Source: Acidobacteriota bacterium
GTDB taxonomy: Bacteria; Acidobacteriota; JAAYUB01
Direction: 5' to 3'
NCBI GenBank assembly: GCA_029565065.1
Contig: JAKQOW010000092.1
Span: forward strand, 62,001 to 126,000
DNA length: 64,000 bases
The notes beneath the pieces are model-generated. The model worked only from the letters and a program-made list of their open reading frames with translations. It ran no database searches and had not been told where the DNA came from. A program made the translations under genes and the position numbers. Within the stretch, counting starts at the first letter, position 1, and each line of letters starts with the position of its first letter. Positions 8,198-17,012 of this stretch are shown piece after piece.

Positions 8198-9103
8198 ATG
8201 GACCTCACCCTGATCCTGCTCGCCGCCGGCGCAGGCAGTCGCTACGGCGGGTTCAAGCAGATCGACCGGCTGGGCCCGGCTGGCGAGACGCTCATCGACT
8301 ATGCCCTGTACGATGCGTCTCAGGCCGGCTTCCGCCGGGCCGTGTTCGTGGTGTCGGATCGGCTGGCGGACGACTGCCGGGCGATGTTCGCGCCGCGCTG
8401 GGGGCGGCGCCTGGAGCTGGGCTTCGCCGTCCAAAGCGTGCAACAGGTCCCGTCCGGAGCGACGGTGCCCGGCAGCCGCACCAAACCGTGGGGCACCGCC
8501 CACGCGGTGCTGGCCGCCCGGGGGCAGGTGGCCGCCCCGTTTGTTGTGGTCAACGCGGACGACTTCTATGGCCGGGCCGCCTACCACCTGGCGGCTGAAT
8601 TCCTCAACCGGGTCAATCCGGCGGACATGCGCGCCGCCGTGGTGGGCTACCGGCTGGCGGACACGCTGTCCGAGCACGGCGCGGTTTCGCGGGCCGTGTG
8701 CGAGCTGGATGCCCGGGGCCGTGTCCGCACGCTGGCCGAGCGACTCGAGATCCGGCGGGATGGGGATGCCATCCGCTATCGCGACGAGGCGGGCCGCTGG
8801 CAGCCCGTATCCGGCGACGCCCGGGTGTCCATGAACATGCTGGCGTTCACGCCGGCTGTCTTCGATCTGCTGGACCGCTATTTCACCGAATTCGTCGCCG
8901 AGTCGGGGTTGGATCCGGCGGCCGAGTTCCGCCTGCCCCAGGCGCTGAACCGTCTGCTGGCCGAGGGGCGGGGCGAGGCGGCGCTGCTGGCGGGGGCGGG
9001 GGGTTGGTTCGGTATGACCTACCAGGCCGACCGACCCGCGGCCGTGGAGCGGTTGCGCCGTCTGACCGCCGTGGGCGAGTACCCGGAGCCGCTATGGGCG
9101 TGA
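8198..9103 (+). CDS. Sugar nucleotidyltransferase (NTP_transferase family)
   Basis: 301 residues. The N-terminal 'LILLAAGAGSRYGGFKQIDR' is the nucleotide-binding signature of sugar-phosphate nucleotidyltransferases (L-A-A-G-x-G-S/T-R). 'VVNADDFYGRAAY' holds the metal-binding aspartates. The family makes NDP-sugars from sugar 1-phosphates. It overlaps the next gene, a NahK-like kinase, by 10 bp. This pairing of an anomeric sugar kinase with an uncharacterised nucleotidyltransferase recurs in bacteria and suggests salvage of a free sugar such as an N-acetylhexosamine into an activated form. GGAG lies 6 nt before the ATG. The exact sugar is not determinable. Confidence 0.9.
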   Translation: MDLTLILLAAGAGSRYGGFKQIDRLGPAGETLIDYALYDASQAGFRRAVFVVSDRLADDCRAMFAPRWGRRLELGFAVQSVQQVPSGATVPGSRTKPWGTAHAVLAARGQVAAPFVVVNADDFYGRAAYHLAAEFLNRVNPADMRAAVVGYRLADTLSEHGAVSRAVCELDARGRVRTLAERLEIRRDGDAIRYRDEAGRWQPVSGDARVSMNMLAFTPAVFDLLDRYFTEFVAESGLDPAAEFRLPQALNRLLAEGRGEAALLAGAGGWFGMTYQADRPAAVERLRRLTAVGEYPEPLWA

Positions 9104-10206
9104 AATCCGCTCCCGACCTGGCCGCGGTCGCCGCGGCCTACGCGCTGCCCGGTGTGCTCGTCGCCGGCGAACCGTACGGTACCGGCCATATCAACGACAC
9201 GTATCGGATCACGGTGGCCGGTCCGGCGGGCCCGGTCCGGTTCATCCTCCGGCGCATCAACCGGCTGGTGTTCCCTGAGCCGGAGCTGGTGGTCGCCAAC
9301 ACCATCCAGGTGTGCCGGCACCTCGAGGCGGTCTACCGGCGGCGCGGGGAGACCGACGGCGACCGGCGCCGCCAGGTGCCCGTGGCCACCCGTGACGGCG
9401 CCTGGCGCCACGTGGACTCGGCGGGCGACTGGTGGTGCGCGTTTCGTTTTCAGGAGGGGACCGTCGGGCGCGACGAGATCGGCTCCGAGCAGGAGGCCTG
9501 GCAGGCCGCCCGGGCGTTCGGGCGCTTCTTGCGCGACACGGCCGACCTGCCGCCTGAGCGGATGGCCGAGACCATCCCGGGCTTCCACGACGGCCGCCGC
9601 CGGCTGGCCGACCTGGAAGCCGCCGCGGCCGCCGACGCCTGCGGGCGGGCCCCGGGAGCCGCCGCCGAGCTGGCGTTCGTGCGGGACCATCGCCCCATCG
9701 TGGCGGACGTCGTCCGGCTGCTCGTGTCGGGCGCCCTGCCGCGGCGGGTCACCCACAACGACACGAAGTGCAACAACGTGCTCCTGGACGCCGCCACGGG
9801 GGAGGGCCTCTGCGTCATCGATCTGGACACGGTCATGCCCGGCTCGGCCCTGTTCGACTTCGGGGACATGGTGCGCTCGTTCGTCAGCGCCGCGCCCGAG
9901 GACGATCCGGACCCGGAGCGCGCGCGCCTGCGCCCCGGGATCTTCGCCGCCCTGGCCGCCGGCTGGCTGGAGCCCCTGGCGGACGTGCTCACCGCGGCGG
10001 AGCGGGAGCACCTGCTGCTGGGCGCGCGCCTCATCATCCTGCTCATCGGCACGCGCTTCCTGACCGACCACCTGCGGGGGGATGTCTATTTCAAGACGCG
10101 CCGGCCCGGCCACAACCTGGACCGCTGCCGGAACCAGTTCCAACTGCTGGCGGACCTGGAGGCGCGTCAAGCCGACCTCCAGCGGATCCTCCGCGCGCTT
10201 CCGTGA
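9094..10206 (+). CDS. Phosphotransferase-family kinase, N-acetylhexosamine 1-kinase (NahK)-like
   Basis: 370 residues of the aminoglycoside phosphotransferase fold. Seen: an N-terminal loop 'YGTGHINDTYRIT', the catalytic 'RRVTHNDTKCNNVLLD' (H-N-D with metal-binding N) and 'VIDLDTVMPGSALFDFGDMV', the D-x-D region typical of NahK-like enzymes. NahK phosphorylates N-acetylglucosamine/galactosamine at C1 using ATP. Translation starts inside the end of the nucleotidyltransferase gene, so the two products are probably made in step. A nearby GH20 hexosaminidase operon (27842-30115) could supply the sugar, though it is far away and on the other strand. Confidence 0.88.
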   Translation: MGVKSAPDLAAVAAAYALPGVLVAGEPYGTGHINDTYRITVAGPAGPVRFILRRINRLVFPEPELVVANTIQVCRHLEAVYRRRGETDGDRRRQVPVATRDGAWRHVDSAGDWWCAFRFQEGTVGRDEIGSEQEAWQAARAFGRFLRDTADLPPERMAETIPGFHDGRRRLADLEAAAAADACGRAPGAAAELAFVRDHRPIVADVVRLLVSGALPRRVTHNDTKCNNVLLDAATGEGLCVIDLDTVMPGSALFDFGDMVRSFVSAAPEDDPDPERARLRPGIFAALAAGWLEPLADVLTAAEREHLLLGARLIILLIGTRFLTDHLRGDVYFKTRRPGHNLDRCRNQFQLLADLEARQADLQRILRALP

Positions 10207-10276
10207 CCGCCGCACCGGACCGGAACGAGTGCCGTGCCGCCTCCGGCCGATCCCCGCTCACGCGTCGAGGCGCACG

Positions 10277-10822
10277 TCAGCGGCCGGTCTGCGCGCGGAC
10301 AAATGTGACGTCGAAGCTCTCCCCAACTTCCGCCTGGTAGTAGACGCCCGCCAGCGTGTCTCGGCTTGAGTCGTGAGACAGGGTGTACGTGCAGCCAGGG
10401 TAGCCCGCATCGCGCAGCTCGACGAACACCCGGAGCCGGGCGCCCTCCCGGAAGGCTTCCGCCCGGGCCACGTGGATCGGATTGGGGTTGAAGTAGGCGG
10501 CCTCCACTCGGCCGGAGGCGTCGATGCCGCGGATTTCCAGGAGGTAGCCGCCGTCCTCCCGCAGCCATCGTCCCCGCACGGCTTCCAGTTCCGCGGGGTC
10601 CATCGGCTGCAGCGGACGTCGCACCGGGGATTCCGCCGCCGGCGAGGCGGCCGCGGGAGCGGCGCCGGCCGGTTCCGCCGGCCCGCCCGTCCAGAGGACG
10701 TACCCGAACGCGGTGGCGCCCACGACGGCCGCCGCCCCGGCCACCCACCAGGCCCACGGCCGGGGCCCGCCGGGGGAGGCGGCCTGTTGACGTCGCGCCG
10801 GACGGGTATTGGATCGGCTCAT
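10277..10822 (-). CDS. Membrane-anchored protein of unknown function, last in the cytochrome operon
   Basis: 181 residues: a short basic N-terminus, one membrane segment ('WAWWVAGAAAVVGATAFGYV', about 25-45), an Ala/Pro linker, and a compact C-terminal domain (about 75-181) with 'LEAVRGRWLREDGGYLLEIR' and 'FVELRDAGYPGCTYTLSHD'. The ATG at 10822 overlaps the stop of the multiheme cytochrome gene as ATGA. It contains no heme motif. Being the last gene of the Rieske/cytochrome b unit, it may be an assembly or accessory subunit; that is inference from position only. Confidence 0.8.
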   Translation of the reverse strand: MSRSNTRPARRQQAASPGGPRPWAWWVAGAAAVVGATAFGYVLWTGGPAEPAGAAPAAASPAAESPVRRPLQPMDPAELEAVRGRWLREDGGYLLEIRGIDASGRVEAAYFNPNPIHVARAEAFREGARLRVFVELRDAGYPGCTYTLSHDSSRDTLAGVYYQAEVGESFDVTFVRAQTGR

Positions 10823-13221
10823 GGCTGGAGACCTCCGGAAGACGGTTCGGGCGGGGTGGGCGTCCGCCGGCGCCGGATGGCGTCGAGCAGCGCCGGCCCA
10901 GCCGGATTGGCGGGGTGGCGTGTCGCCAGCCGGTCGGCATAACGCTCGGCCCGTGACCAATCCTGGCGCTGGAGGTAGTGCAAGGCGACCGCGTAGAGGA
11001 AGTCGGGATCGTCCGGCTCCAGCGCCAGCGCCCGCAGCAGCGCCGACTCGGCTTCACCCGGCTTGCCCAGCGATTGGAGCAGCAGGCCGAAGTTGTAGTG
11101 CACCCGCGGCATGGCCGGCAGGCGGTCCGCGGCGAGGCGCAGCCAGGCTTCCGCCTCGGCCGTCCGGCGCTCCTCCGCGAGGAGCAGCCCCAGGGAGTAG
11201 GCCGCTTCGCCGTTCGCCGGGTAGTCGGCCAGCACCGCGCGGTATTGCAGTTCCGCCGGCGCGTTGCGGCCGGTGGCGTTGTAGAGCAGGGCCAAGTTCA
11301 TCCGGGCGGGGAAGAATTTCGAGTCGAAATCGATCGCCTTGAGATAGTGCGCCTCGGCCGGCCCCGTCTGGCCGAAGTCGACGTAGAGGTTGCCGAGATT
11401 GTAGCGGCCCTGGGGGAAGTCGGCCTGGAAGGCGTACACTCGCTTGAGCTCTTCCAGGCTCTTCTGGTATGCCGCCCGCTTCGATGCCGGCCAGGCGCCG
11501 GCGGGCACCGCCGCGAGGTGGCGTGCGGCTTGCAGGCGCACGGCCCGCGACGGATCGTTGAGCAGGGGGAAGAAGAGTTTCAGGGCCTGGTCGGGCGGCA
11601 GCCCCTCCAGAGTGTCTGCGGCAGTCGCCCGGATCAAGGGCTCTTCGTCGCCGAGAGCCTCACGCAGGGCGGCCTCGGTTTCGGCTCCCGGGTAGCCGCG
11701 CAGCAATTCCATGGCGGTCGCCCGCACGATCACCGGCCGCAGGCGGTCCCTGGCCAGTTCCACGAGTCGCGGGGTGGCTTCGGGACTTCGCGCCCGGCCC
11801 AATGCCAGGACGGGGCCGTAGTGCGGCTTCTGGGTCAGACCGTACCAACGGGTGAATTGTTGGACCGCCCATTCCACTCCTTTGTCATTGTGGCAGGCGG
11901 GCGCGTTGCAGGCGTTGGGTGTGCCGAGCGCCCGGCTCAGGTCAGGGCGGGGCACTCGCAGGCTGTGGTCCAGGCGCCAGTCGTTGACCATGTAGAAGCG
12001 GCCTGGCATGTGGCACCGTTCGCAAAGGGCGCCGGGGCTCGGCCGGCCATCGACTTCCTGCTTGTGGAAGTGGTGCGCCGGCGTGTCGTAGGTGTCGCCC
12101 CGGTGGCACTGCAGGCAGAGTGCGTTCCCCTCCAGGCGCCGCCGAACGCTGTGCACGTCGTGGCAGTCGGAGCAGCGGACGTCGTTGTGGTACATCTTGC
12201 TCTGGGTGAAGGAGCCGTACTCGTAGACCTCCTCCAGGATCTGGCCGTCGGGGTGATACATCCCCTCCCGCAGCAGCTCCGGTAGCTCGTTGTCCAGCAA
12301 TTTCGCGGTCGGGTCGTAGTCCCCCAGGCTGGCCCGCCGGGAGTGGCAGAACGCGCAGAGCTCCACCAGCTCGCGGTTGGTCAGGCCGCCGGTGCGCACG
12401 GTCAGGTCGAAATTCTCCACCGCCGGCCGGGCCATGGGCGGCTGGGCGGCCCATTCCACATGATGCGAGCCGGGGCCATGGCAGGTTTCGCAACCCACGT
12501 TGATGTCGGTCCACGTGGTGGTGTAGGTTTCCGATGCCGGGTCGTAGCGCTTGCGCAAGCCGGTGGAGTGGCACTCGGCGCACATGCTGTTCCAGTTGGC
12601 GGCCTGGCGCGTCCAGTGCAGCCAGTCCCCCGGCGGGATCCGCTGGCCGGGGTAGAGAAAGAACCACTTCCGGTCCTTGGAGTCCCAGGCCACCGACAGG
12701 CACTGGAATCGCCCCCCCGGGAATGGCACCAGGTACTGCTGGAGCGGATAGAATCCGAAGGTGTACCGGATCTCGTACTCCGTGGGCCGGCCATCCGGTC
12801 CCTCCGTTTCCACGCAGAACATGCGCCCTTTCTTGTAGAATCGCGCGCGGATCCCATCCCCCTCGAACACGGCGCCGTTGAAGTCGCCGAGCACAGTCGC
12901 GTCCGTGGCGGCCGCCATCGACTGGGCGTGGTGGGAATCCCGCCAGGCCGTCCAGGCCTTGACATGGCATGGCCGGCACTTTTCGCTCCCCACGTACCGC
13001 GCGGCCGCGCGCTTCCCGGTCGGTCGCACAGTGTGCGCCGAGCGGACCAGGTACACCGGCACTGACAACAGCAGGACCACCAGCGCGATGAAGCCGACCA
13101 ACTCCCATGACTGCAGCGGCGCCAGGCGCGGGGCGGCCGGGCATGCCGACTCGTCCGGCTTCGCGTCGGCCCCGTTGACCGGGCCGGCAGGCGGATGGGT
13201 GTCGTCGGGCGCGGTGGTCAT
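10819..13221 (-). CDS. Multiheme cytochrome c with HEAT-like and TPR repeats
   Basis: 800 residues. One membrane anchor (about 40-59) precedes an extracytoplasmic heme domain. Seven CXXCH sites are visible (CRPCH 82, CAECH 214, CETCH 244, CAFCH 289, CSDCH 350, CLQCH 369, CERCH 400) plus one CX4CH (CNAPACH, 438-444), so seven to eight hemes c. Residues about 460-570 look like HEAT-type helical repeats, and about 590-790 are TPRs ('GRYNLGNLYVDFGQTGPAEA', 'VHYNFGLLLQSLGKPGEAES'). It sits directly after the Rieske gene (6 bp) and probably accepts electrons from the cytochrome b/Rieske pair or passes them on. Similar cytochrome/TPR fusions occur in anaerobic respirers; the terminal acceptor is unknown. 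Confidence 0.92.
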   Translation of the reverse strand: MTTAPDDTHPPAGPVNGADAKPDESACPAAPRLAPLQSWELVGFIALVVLLLSVPVYLVRSAHTVRPTGKRAAARYVGSEKCRPCHVKAWTAWRDSHHAQSMAAATDATVLGDFNGAVFEGDGIRARFYKKGRMFCVETEGPDGRPTEYEIRYTFGFYPLQQYLVPFPGGRFQCLSVAWDSKDRKWFFLYPGQRIPPGDWLHWTRQAANWNSMCAECHSTGLRKRYDPASETYTTTWTDINVGCETCHGPGSHHVEWAAQPPMARPAVENFDLTVRTGGLTNRELVELCAFCHSRRASLGDYDPTAKLLDNELPELLREGMYHPDGQILEEVYEYGSFTQSKMYHNDVRCSDCHDVHSVRRRLEGNALCLQCHRGDTYDTPAHHFHKQEVDGRPSPGALCERCHMPGRFYMVNDWRLDHSLRVPRPDLSRALGTPNACNAPACHNDKGVEWAVQQFTRWYGLTQKPHYGPVLALGRARSPEATPRLVELARDRLRPVIVRATAMELLRGYPGAETEAALREALGDEEPLIRATAADTLEGLPPDQALKLFFPLLNDPSRAVRLQAARHLAAVPAGAWPASKRAAYQKSLEELKRVYAFQADFPQGRYNLGNLYVDFGQTGPAEAHYLKAIDFDSKFFPARMNLALLYNATGRNAPAELQYRAVLADYPANGEAAYSLGLLLAEERRTAEAEAWLRLAADRLPAMPRVHYNFGLLLQSLGKPGEAESALLRALALEPDDPDFLYAVALHYLQRQDWSRAERYADRLATRHPANPAGPALLDAIRRRRTPTPPEPSSGGLQP

Positions 13222-13227
13222 GGCGGC

Positions 13228-13737
13228 TTAAAGGTACACCTCCTGGGACAGTTCAAAGCGTTGGCGCTGGATGGCGCGGCCGCTGTCCACCCGGACCACC
13301 CCGTTCTCGATGCGCACCGGATGAAGGTCCAGCGCCCGAGGCGCGGGCGGACTGAGCACGTCGCCGGCGATGTCGAAGGCTGAAGCATGACACGGGCAGA
13401 CGAAGCGGCCCTTCGCTTCGTCCCACGGCACGGTGCAGCCGAGGTGGGTACAGGTGCGCGACAAGGCCAGAAACCCGCCGTCGGCCAGCCGCACCAAATA
13501 GAACCGGCCCGCCGGGAAGGCGGTCACGGAATGGGGGGTGAATTCGTCCACCGGCCCGCAGGTGACGGTGGCGGATGCCTCCTCGTCCCGGCGGGATCGG
13601 CGCGGCCACAGAAAAGCCACGGCGACGCCGGCGAACTCCGCCGCAGCGACGAGTCCCAGGATCTTGCCCGCTGTGCCCAGCCAGCGACGGCGCGAGGGCT
13701 CCGCCGGAGCGTCGGGTGTTTGGGGTTGTTCATTCAT
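13228..13737 (-). CDS. Rieske 2Fe-2S protein of a bc-type complex
   Basis: 169 residues. The two cluster-binding boxes are 'CTHLGC' (96-101) and 'CPCH' (114-117). The N-terminus has 'SRRRWLG' followed by a hydrophobic anchor, consistent with Tat export and membrane tethering as for other Rieske subunits. The start was placed at 13737, the ATG that opens the frame with 'MNEQPQ'; it follows cytochrome b by 20 bp. It carries electrons from quinol oxidised at cytochrome b to a c-type cytochrome, here presumably the multiheme protein encoded next. Confidence 0.94.
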   Translation of the reverse strand: MNEQPQTPDAPAEPSRRRWLGTAGKILGLVAAAEFAGVAVAFLWPRRSRRDEEASATVTCGPVDEFTPHSVTAFPAGRFYLVRLADGGFLALSRTCTHLGCTVPWDEAKGRFVCPCHASAFDIAGDVLSPPAPRALDLHPVRIENGVVRVDSGRAIQRQRFELSQEVYL

Positions 13738-13757
13738 CGAGCCCTCCCGGTCTCCGC

Positions 13758-15197
13758 TCAGGGTGGCGGCAGGTGCCCGGCCCACGGCCAGACCAGCGCC
13801 ATCCCCTGGCCGCGGCAGAAAATGCCGATGGTCGTGAGGACCAGCAGCATCACCACTCCGGCGGCGCCGAACGCCTGGACGATCTCATGGAGGGAAAAGC
13901 CGCGGTGCCGCAGCAGCGCGAACGTCGCGGCCCCGACCGCCACCAGGAGCGCCAGTGGCAGCACACCGTCGAGCAGGAGCTCCGGAGCGCGCGGCAGCAG
14001 CGTCCGCAGGCCAGGCAGCCATTCGTCGGCCAGGATGGCCAGTGGCGTGACGGCCAAGGCCACGCCCGCCGCAACGCGGGCCAGAAGGGCGCCGCGCGGC
14101 GAGTGGAACCACCGGCCGCTCGGTGGGCCGTCGTAGCGCAGGTAAGGCAGCGCAACCAGGACGGCCACCGCCAGCAGCGGCAAGACGAAAACCGCCATCA
14201 CGGGGTGGAAATGGATCAGCAACTCCTGCAGGCCCATGAAGTACCACGGCGCCTTGGCCGGATTGGGGCTCATGCCCGGATTGGCCTGCGCCTCCAGCGG
14301 GGCGTCCGACAGCGCGGCCAGGAGGCAGACGGCCGCGAGCAACGCCAGCGCCGCCGCGCCCTCCCGCCGCGTCAGGTGGGGGGAGACCGGCATCATGGCC
14401 GGCCGCGGCCCCGCCGGATCGGCAGTGGGCAGGATCACTCCGCCGGCCTTGCGGACCTGCCAGAAGTGAAACATCATCAGGAACACCGTCAGGATGGGCA
14501 GGATGGCGATGTGCAGGGCGAAGAACGTGGCCAGCGTGGCCGGGCCGATGTCCGGGCCGCGCCGGACCAGCGTCTGGAGCCAGCGCCCGGCCAGGGGCAG
14601 GTAATCCAGCATGCCGGTGCTGATGGTCACCGCCCAATACGCCAGCTGGTCCCACGGGAGCAGGTAGCCGGTGAAGTTGGACGCGACTCCCAGGAGCAAC
14701 AGCGCCAGTCCGACGATCCAGTTCAGGGCGCGCGGCGGTCGGAAAGCCCCGGTGAAGAAGACCCGGAGCAAGTGGAGCACCGTGACGACCAGCAGGAGAT
14801 TGCCGCTCCAGTGGTGGATGTTGCGGATGAAGTCTCCGAACAGCACATCGCGCCGCAGGGCCTGGATGGAGCCGTACGCCGACGCCGGCGACGGCTCGTA
14901 GGCGAACAGGAGGAGGACGCCCGTCGCCACCAGCACGAAGAACAATGCCACCGCGGCCCCGCCCAGGCCGAGCGTGCGGTCCAGGCGGAGCGCGGCGACG
15001 GGAACCTGCCGCGGGTGGATGTGCAGGATCAGGTTCGCGAAACCGCCTCTCTTCTTGTCCGATCCGTTCCGGACGGTGGCCGCAGGCGCGGGGGCGGCCA
15101 CCGGGGAGGACGGCACCGCGGCCTCGCGCCGATGCTCCTCCCGCGGCGTGTTCAGAGGATCCGCCACCGGATGGCGTTTTCGATGCCGGGCCGTCAT
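13758..15197 (-). CDS. Cytochrome b (b6-type fused to C-terminal part) of a quinol-oxidising complex
   Basis: 479 residues. Heme-ligand histidines appear as 'IHHWSG' (128/129) with 'VLHLLRVFF' (142), and as 'FFALHIAI' (229) with 'MMFHFWQV' (244). 'GYLLPWDQ' (177-184) is a cytochrome b hallmark. The Qo-site motif usually written PEWY appears as 'KAPWYFMGLQ', lacking the acidic residue, a divergence seen in some non-standard bc complexes. The C-terminal half contains further membrane segments, so N- and C-terminal parts are fused as in a true cytochrome b. The N-terminal ~55 residues are a poorly conserved Ala/Pro-rich extension. First gene of the four-gene respiratory operon. Confidence 0.93.
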   Translation of the reverse strand: MTARHRKRHPVADPLNTPREEHRREAAVPSSPVAAPAPAATVRNGSDKKRGGFANLILHIHPRQVPVAALRLDRTLGLGGAAVALFFVLVATGVLLLFAYEPSPASAYGSIQALRRDVLFGDFIRNIHHWSGNLLLVVTVLHLLRVFFTGAFRPPRALNWIVGLALLLLGVASNFTGYLLPWDQLAYWAVTISTGMLDYLPLAGRWLQTLVRRGPDIGPATLATFFALHIAILPILTVFLMMFHFWQVRKAGGVILPTADPAGPRPAMMPVSPHLTRREGAAALALLAAVCLLAALSDAPLEAQANPGMSPNPAKAPWYFMGLQELLIHFHPVMAVFVLPLLAVAVLVALPYLRYDGPPSGRWFHSPRGALLARVAAGVALAVTPLAILADEWLPGLRTLLPRAPELLLDGVLPLALLVAVGAATFALLRHRGFSLHEIVQAFGAAGVVMLLVLTTIGIFCRGQGMALVWPWAGHLPPP

Positions 15198-15425
15198 GTT
15201 CTTACCGTCTCTCTGCTGAACATCCGGCCCAATCTACCATGCGGACCGGATCCGGGCAAGCCGGAAGGTATTGGCAACCGGGCCGAATCCCCACCGGGCG
15301 TTCCGTAATCTAAAGGGCATCCGCCTCCAATCGGATTCCTCATTCATGATGTAGCGGAATTCGTTGGATGCCAGTCAGATCGGTGAATGCAATAGATCCC
15401 CTATCCGGGGGACAAGGAGCGAAGA

Positions 15426-16868
15426 ATGCGAAACACTTGGCGCGGGATCGGCCTGATCGTGCTCCTCGCCGCAACCGCGGTCGCCGGTGGTGACGGAACC
15501 GTGTGCGCCGCGGACGCGAAACCCAATATCCTGTTCGTCGTGGCCGACGACCTCGGCTGGAAGGACGTCGGGTTCAACGGCTCGGACATCCGGACGCCGA
15601 GCCTCGACCGGCTCGCGGCGGGCGGGACCCGGCTCGGCCAGTTCTACGCGCAGCCCATGTGCACGCCCACCCGGGCGGCGCTGCTGACCGGGCGGTATCC
15701 GCTGCGCTACGGCCTGCAGACCGGCGTCATCCCTACGGGCGGCACCTACGGCCTGCCCACGGACGAGTGGCTTCTGCCACAGGCGCTCCGGGAGGCGGGC
15801 TACGCGACCGCCCTCATCGGCAAGTGGCACCTGGGCCACGCCGACCGGCAATACTGGCCCCGGCAGCGCGGCTTCGATTACCAATACGGCCCGCTGATCG
15901 GCGAGATCGACTACTTCACCCACGAGTGCGAGGGGAAGGTGGACTGGTACCGCGACAACGAGCTGGTCCAAGAGGAAGGCTACTCCACGACCCTCTTCGG
16001 CGACGATGCTGTCCGGTACATCCGCGACCGCGATCCGGCCAAGCCGTTCTTCCTGTATCTGGCCTTCAACGCCCCGCACACGCCCTACCAGGCGCCGCCG
16101 GAGTACCTCGACCGCTACCCGGGCATCGCCGACCCGAGCCGGCGCGCCTACGCCGCCAGCATCACCGCGATGGACGACCAGGTCGGGCGCGTGGTCGCCG
16201 AGCTCGAACGCCGGGGGCTGCGCGACAGCACCCTCATCGTGTTCATGAGCGACAACGGCGGCACGCGCAACGCCATGTTCGCCGGCGCCATGGCCGACCT
16301 TTCCAAGGCCAAGATCCCCTGCGACAACGGCCCCTACCGCGAGGGCAAGGGCTCGAACTACGAAGGCGGCACGCGCGTCGCGGCGTTCGCCAACTGGCCG
16401 GGCCGCGTCCCGGCCGGGGCCACGGCGAACGGATTGCTCCACGTGACGGACTGGTTCCCCACGCTGGCCCGGCTGGCCGGAGCTTCCACCGCCCGGTGCA
16501 AGCCGCTCGACGGCCTGGACGTGTGGCCGGCGATCGCCGGGGCCACCCCGTCGCCGCGGACCGAGGTCGTCTACAACGTCGAGCCGTTCCGTTGCGCCGT
16601 GCGGGAGGGTGACTGGAAACTGGTTTGGAAAACCACGCTTCCTCAACGCGTCGAGCTCTTCAACATCGCGCAGGACCCGTCCGAGGCGGACAACCTGGCC
16701 GACCGGCATCCGGACATCGTCGCCCGGCTGCAGCGGCGCGCCAACGAGCTCGCCGCCCAGGCGGCCAAGCCCATGTTGCTGGAGGCGGGCTTCCAGGAGT
16801 TGATGCGCCTGTACCACCTGCCGCCGGCCTTTCCCGGCGAAGAATTCGATCTGGGCCAGGAAAAGTAG
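15426..16868 (+). CDS. Secreted arylsulfatase-family enzyme (Cys-type)
   Basis: 480 residues. A signal peptide (about 1-28) leads a sulfatase core: 'NILFVVADDLGWKDVGFNGS' carries the first metal-binding aspartates, and 'CTPTRAALLTGR' holds Cys79, to be converted to formylglycine. 'GKWHLGH' and 'FMSDNGGT' are also present. It hydrolyses sulfate esters, most likely on polysaccharides or glycosaminoglycans, in the periplasm or outside. AAGGAG lies 7 nt before the ATG, preceded by a small GC hairpin (15392-15407). No formylglycine-generating enzyme is in the window. It is divergent from the cytochrome b operon and upstream of a sigma-54 activator. Confidence 0.93.
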   Translation: MRNTWRGIGLIVLLAATAVAGGDGTVCAADAKPNILFVVADDLGWKDVGFNGSDIRTPSLDRLAAGGTRLGQFYAQPMCTPTRAALLTGRYPLRYGLQTGVIPTGGTYGLPTDEWLLPQALREAGYATALIGKWHLGHADRQYWPRQRGFDYQYGPLIGEIDYFTHECEGKVDWYRDNELVQEEGYSTTLFGDDAVRYIRDRDPAKPFFLYLAFNAPHTPYQAPPEYLDRYPGIADPSRRAYAASITAMDDQVGRVVAELERRGLRDSTLIVFMSDNGGTRNAMFAGAMADLSKAKIPCDNGPYREGKGSNYEGGTRVAAFANWPGRVPAGATANGLLHVTDWFPTLARLAGASTARCKPLDGLDVWPAIAGATPSPRTEVVYNVEPFRCAVREGDWKLVWKTTLPQRVELFNIAQDPSEADNLADRHPDIVARLQRRANELAAQAAKPMLLEAGFQELMRLYHLPPAFPGEEFDLGQEK

Positions 16869-17012
16869 CGCGTGCCCGCCGGGGGACCGGCGGCGGTAGA
16901 TTGAAGGCTGATGACCGGCGGCCGATCGGTCTAACGGATACATGCGTGGCCCGCCGCCGCAAACGGAAGGGAATTTCATCGCGGACTTTCTGTGCTCCCC
17001 GGGATCCCTTTT

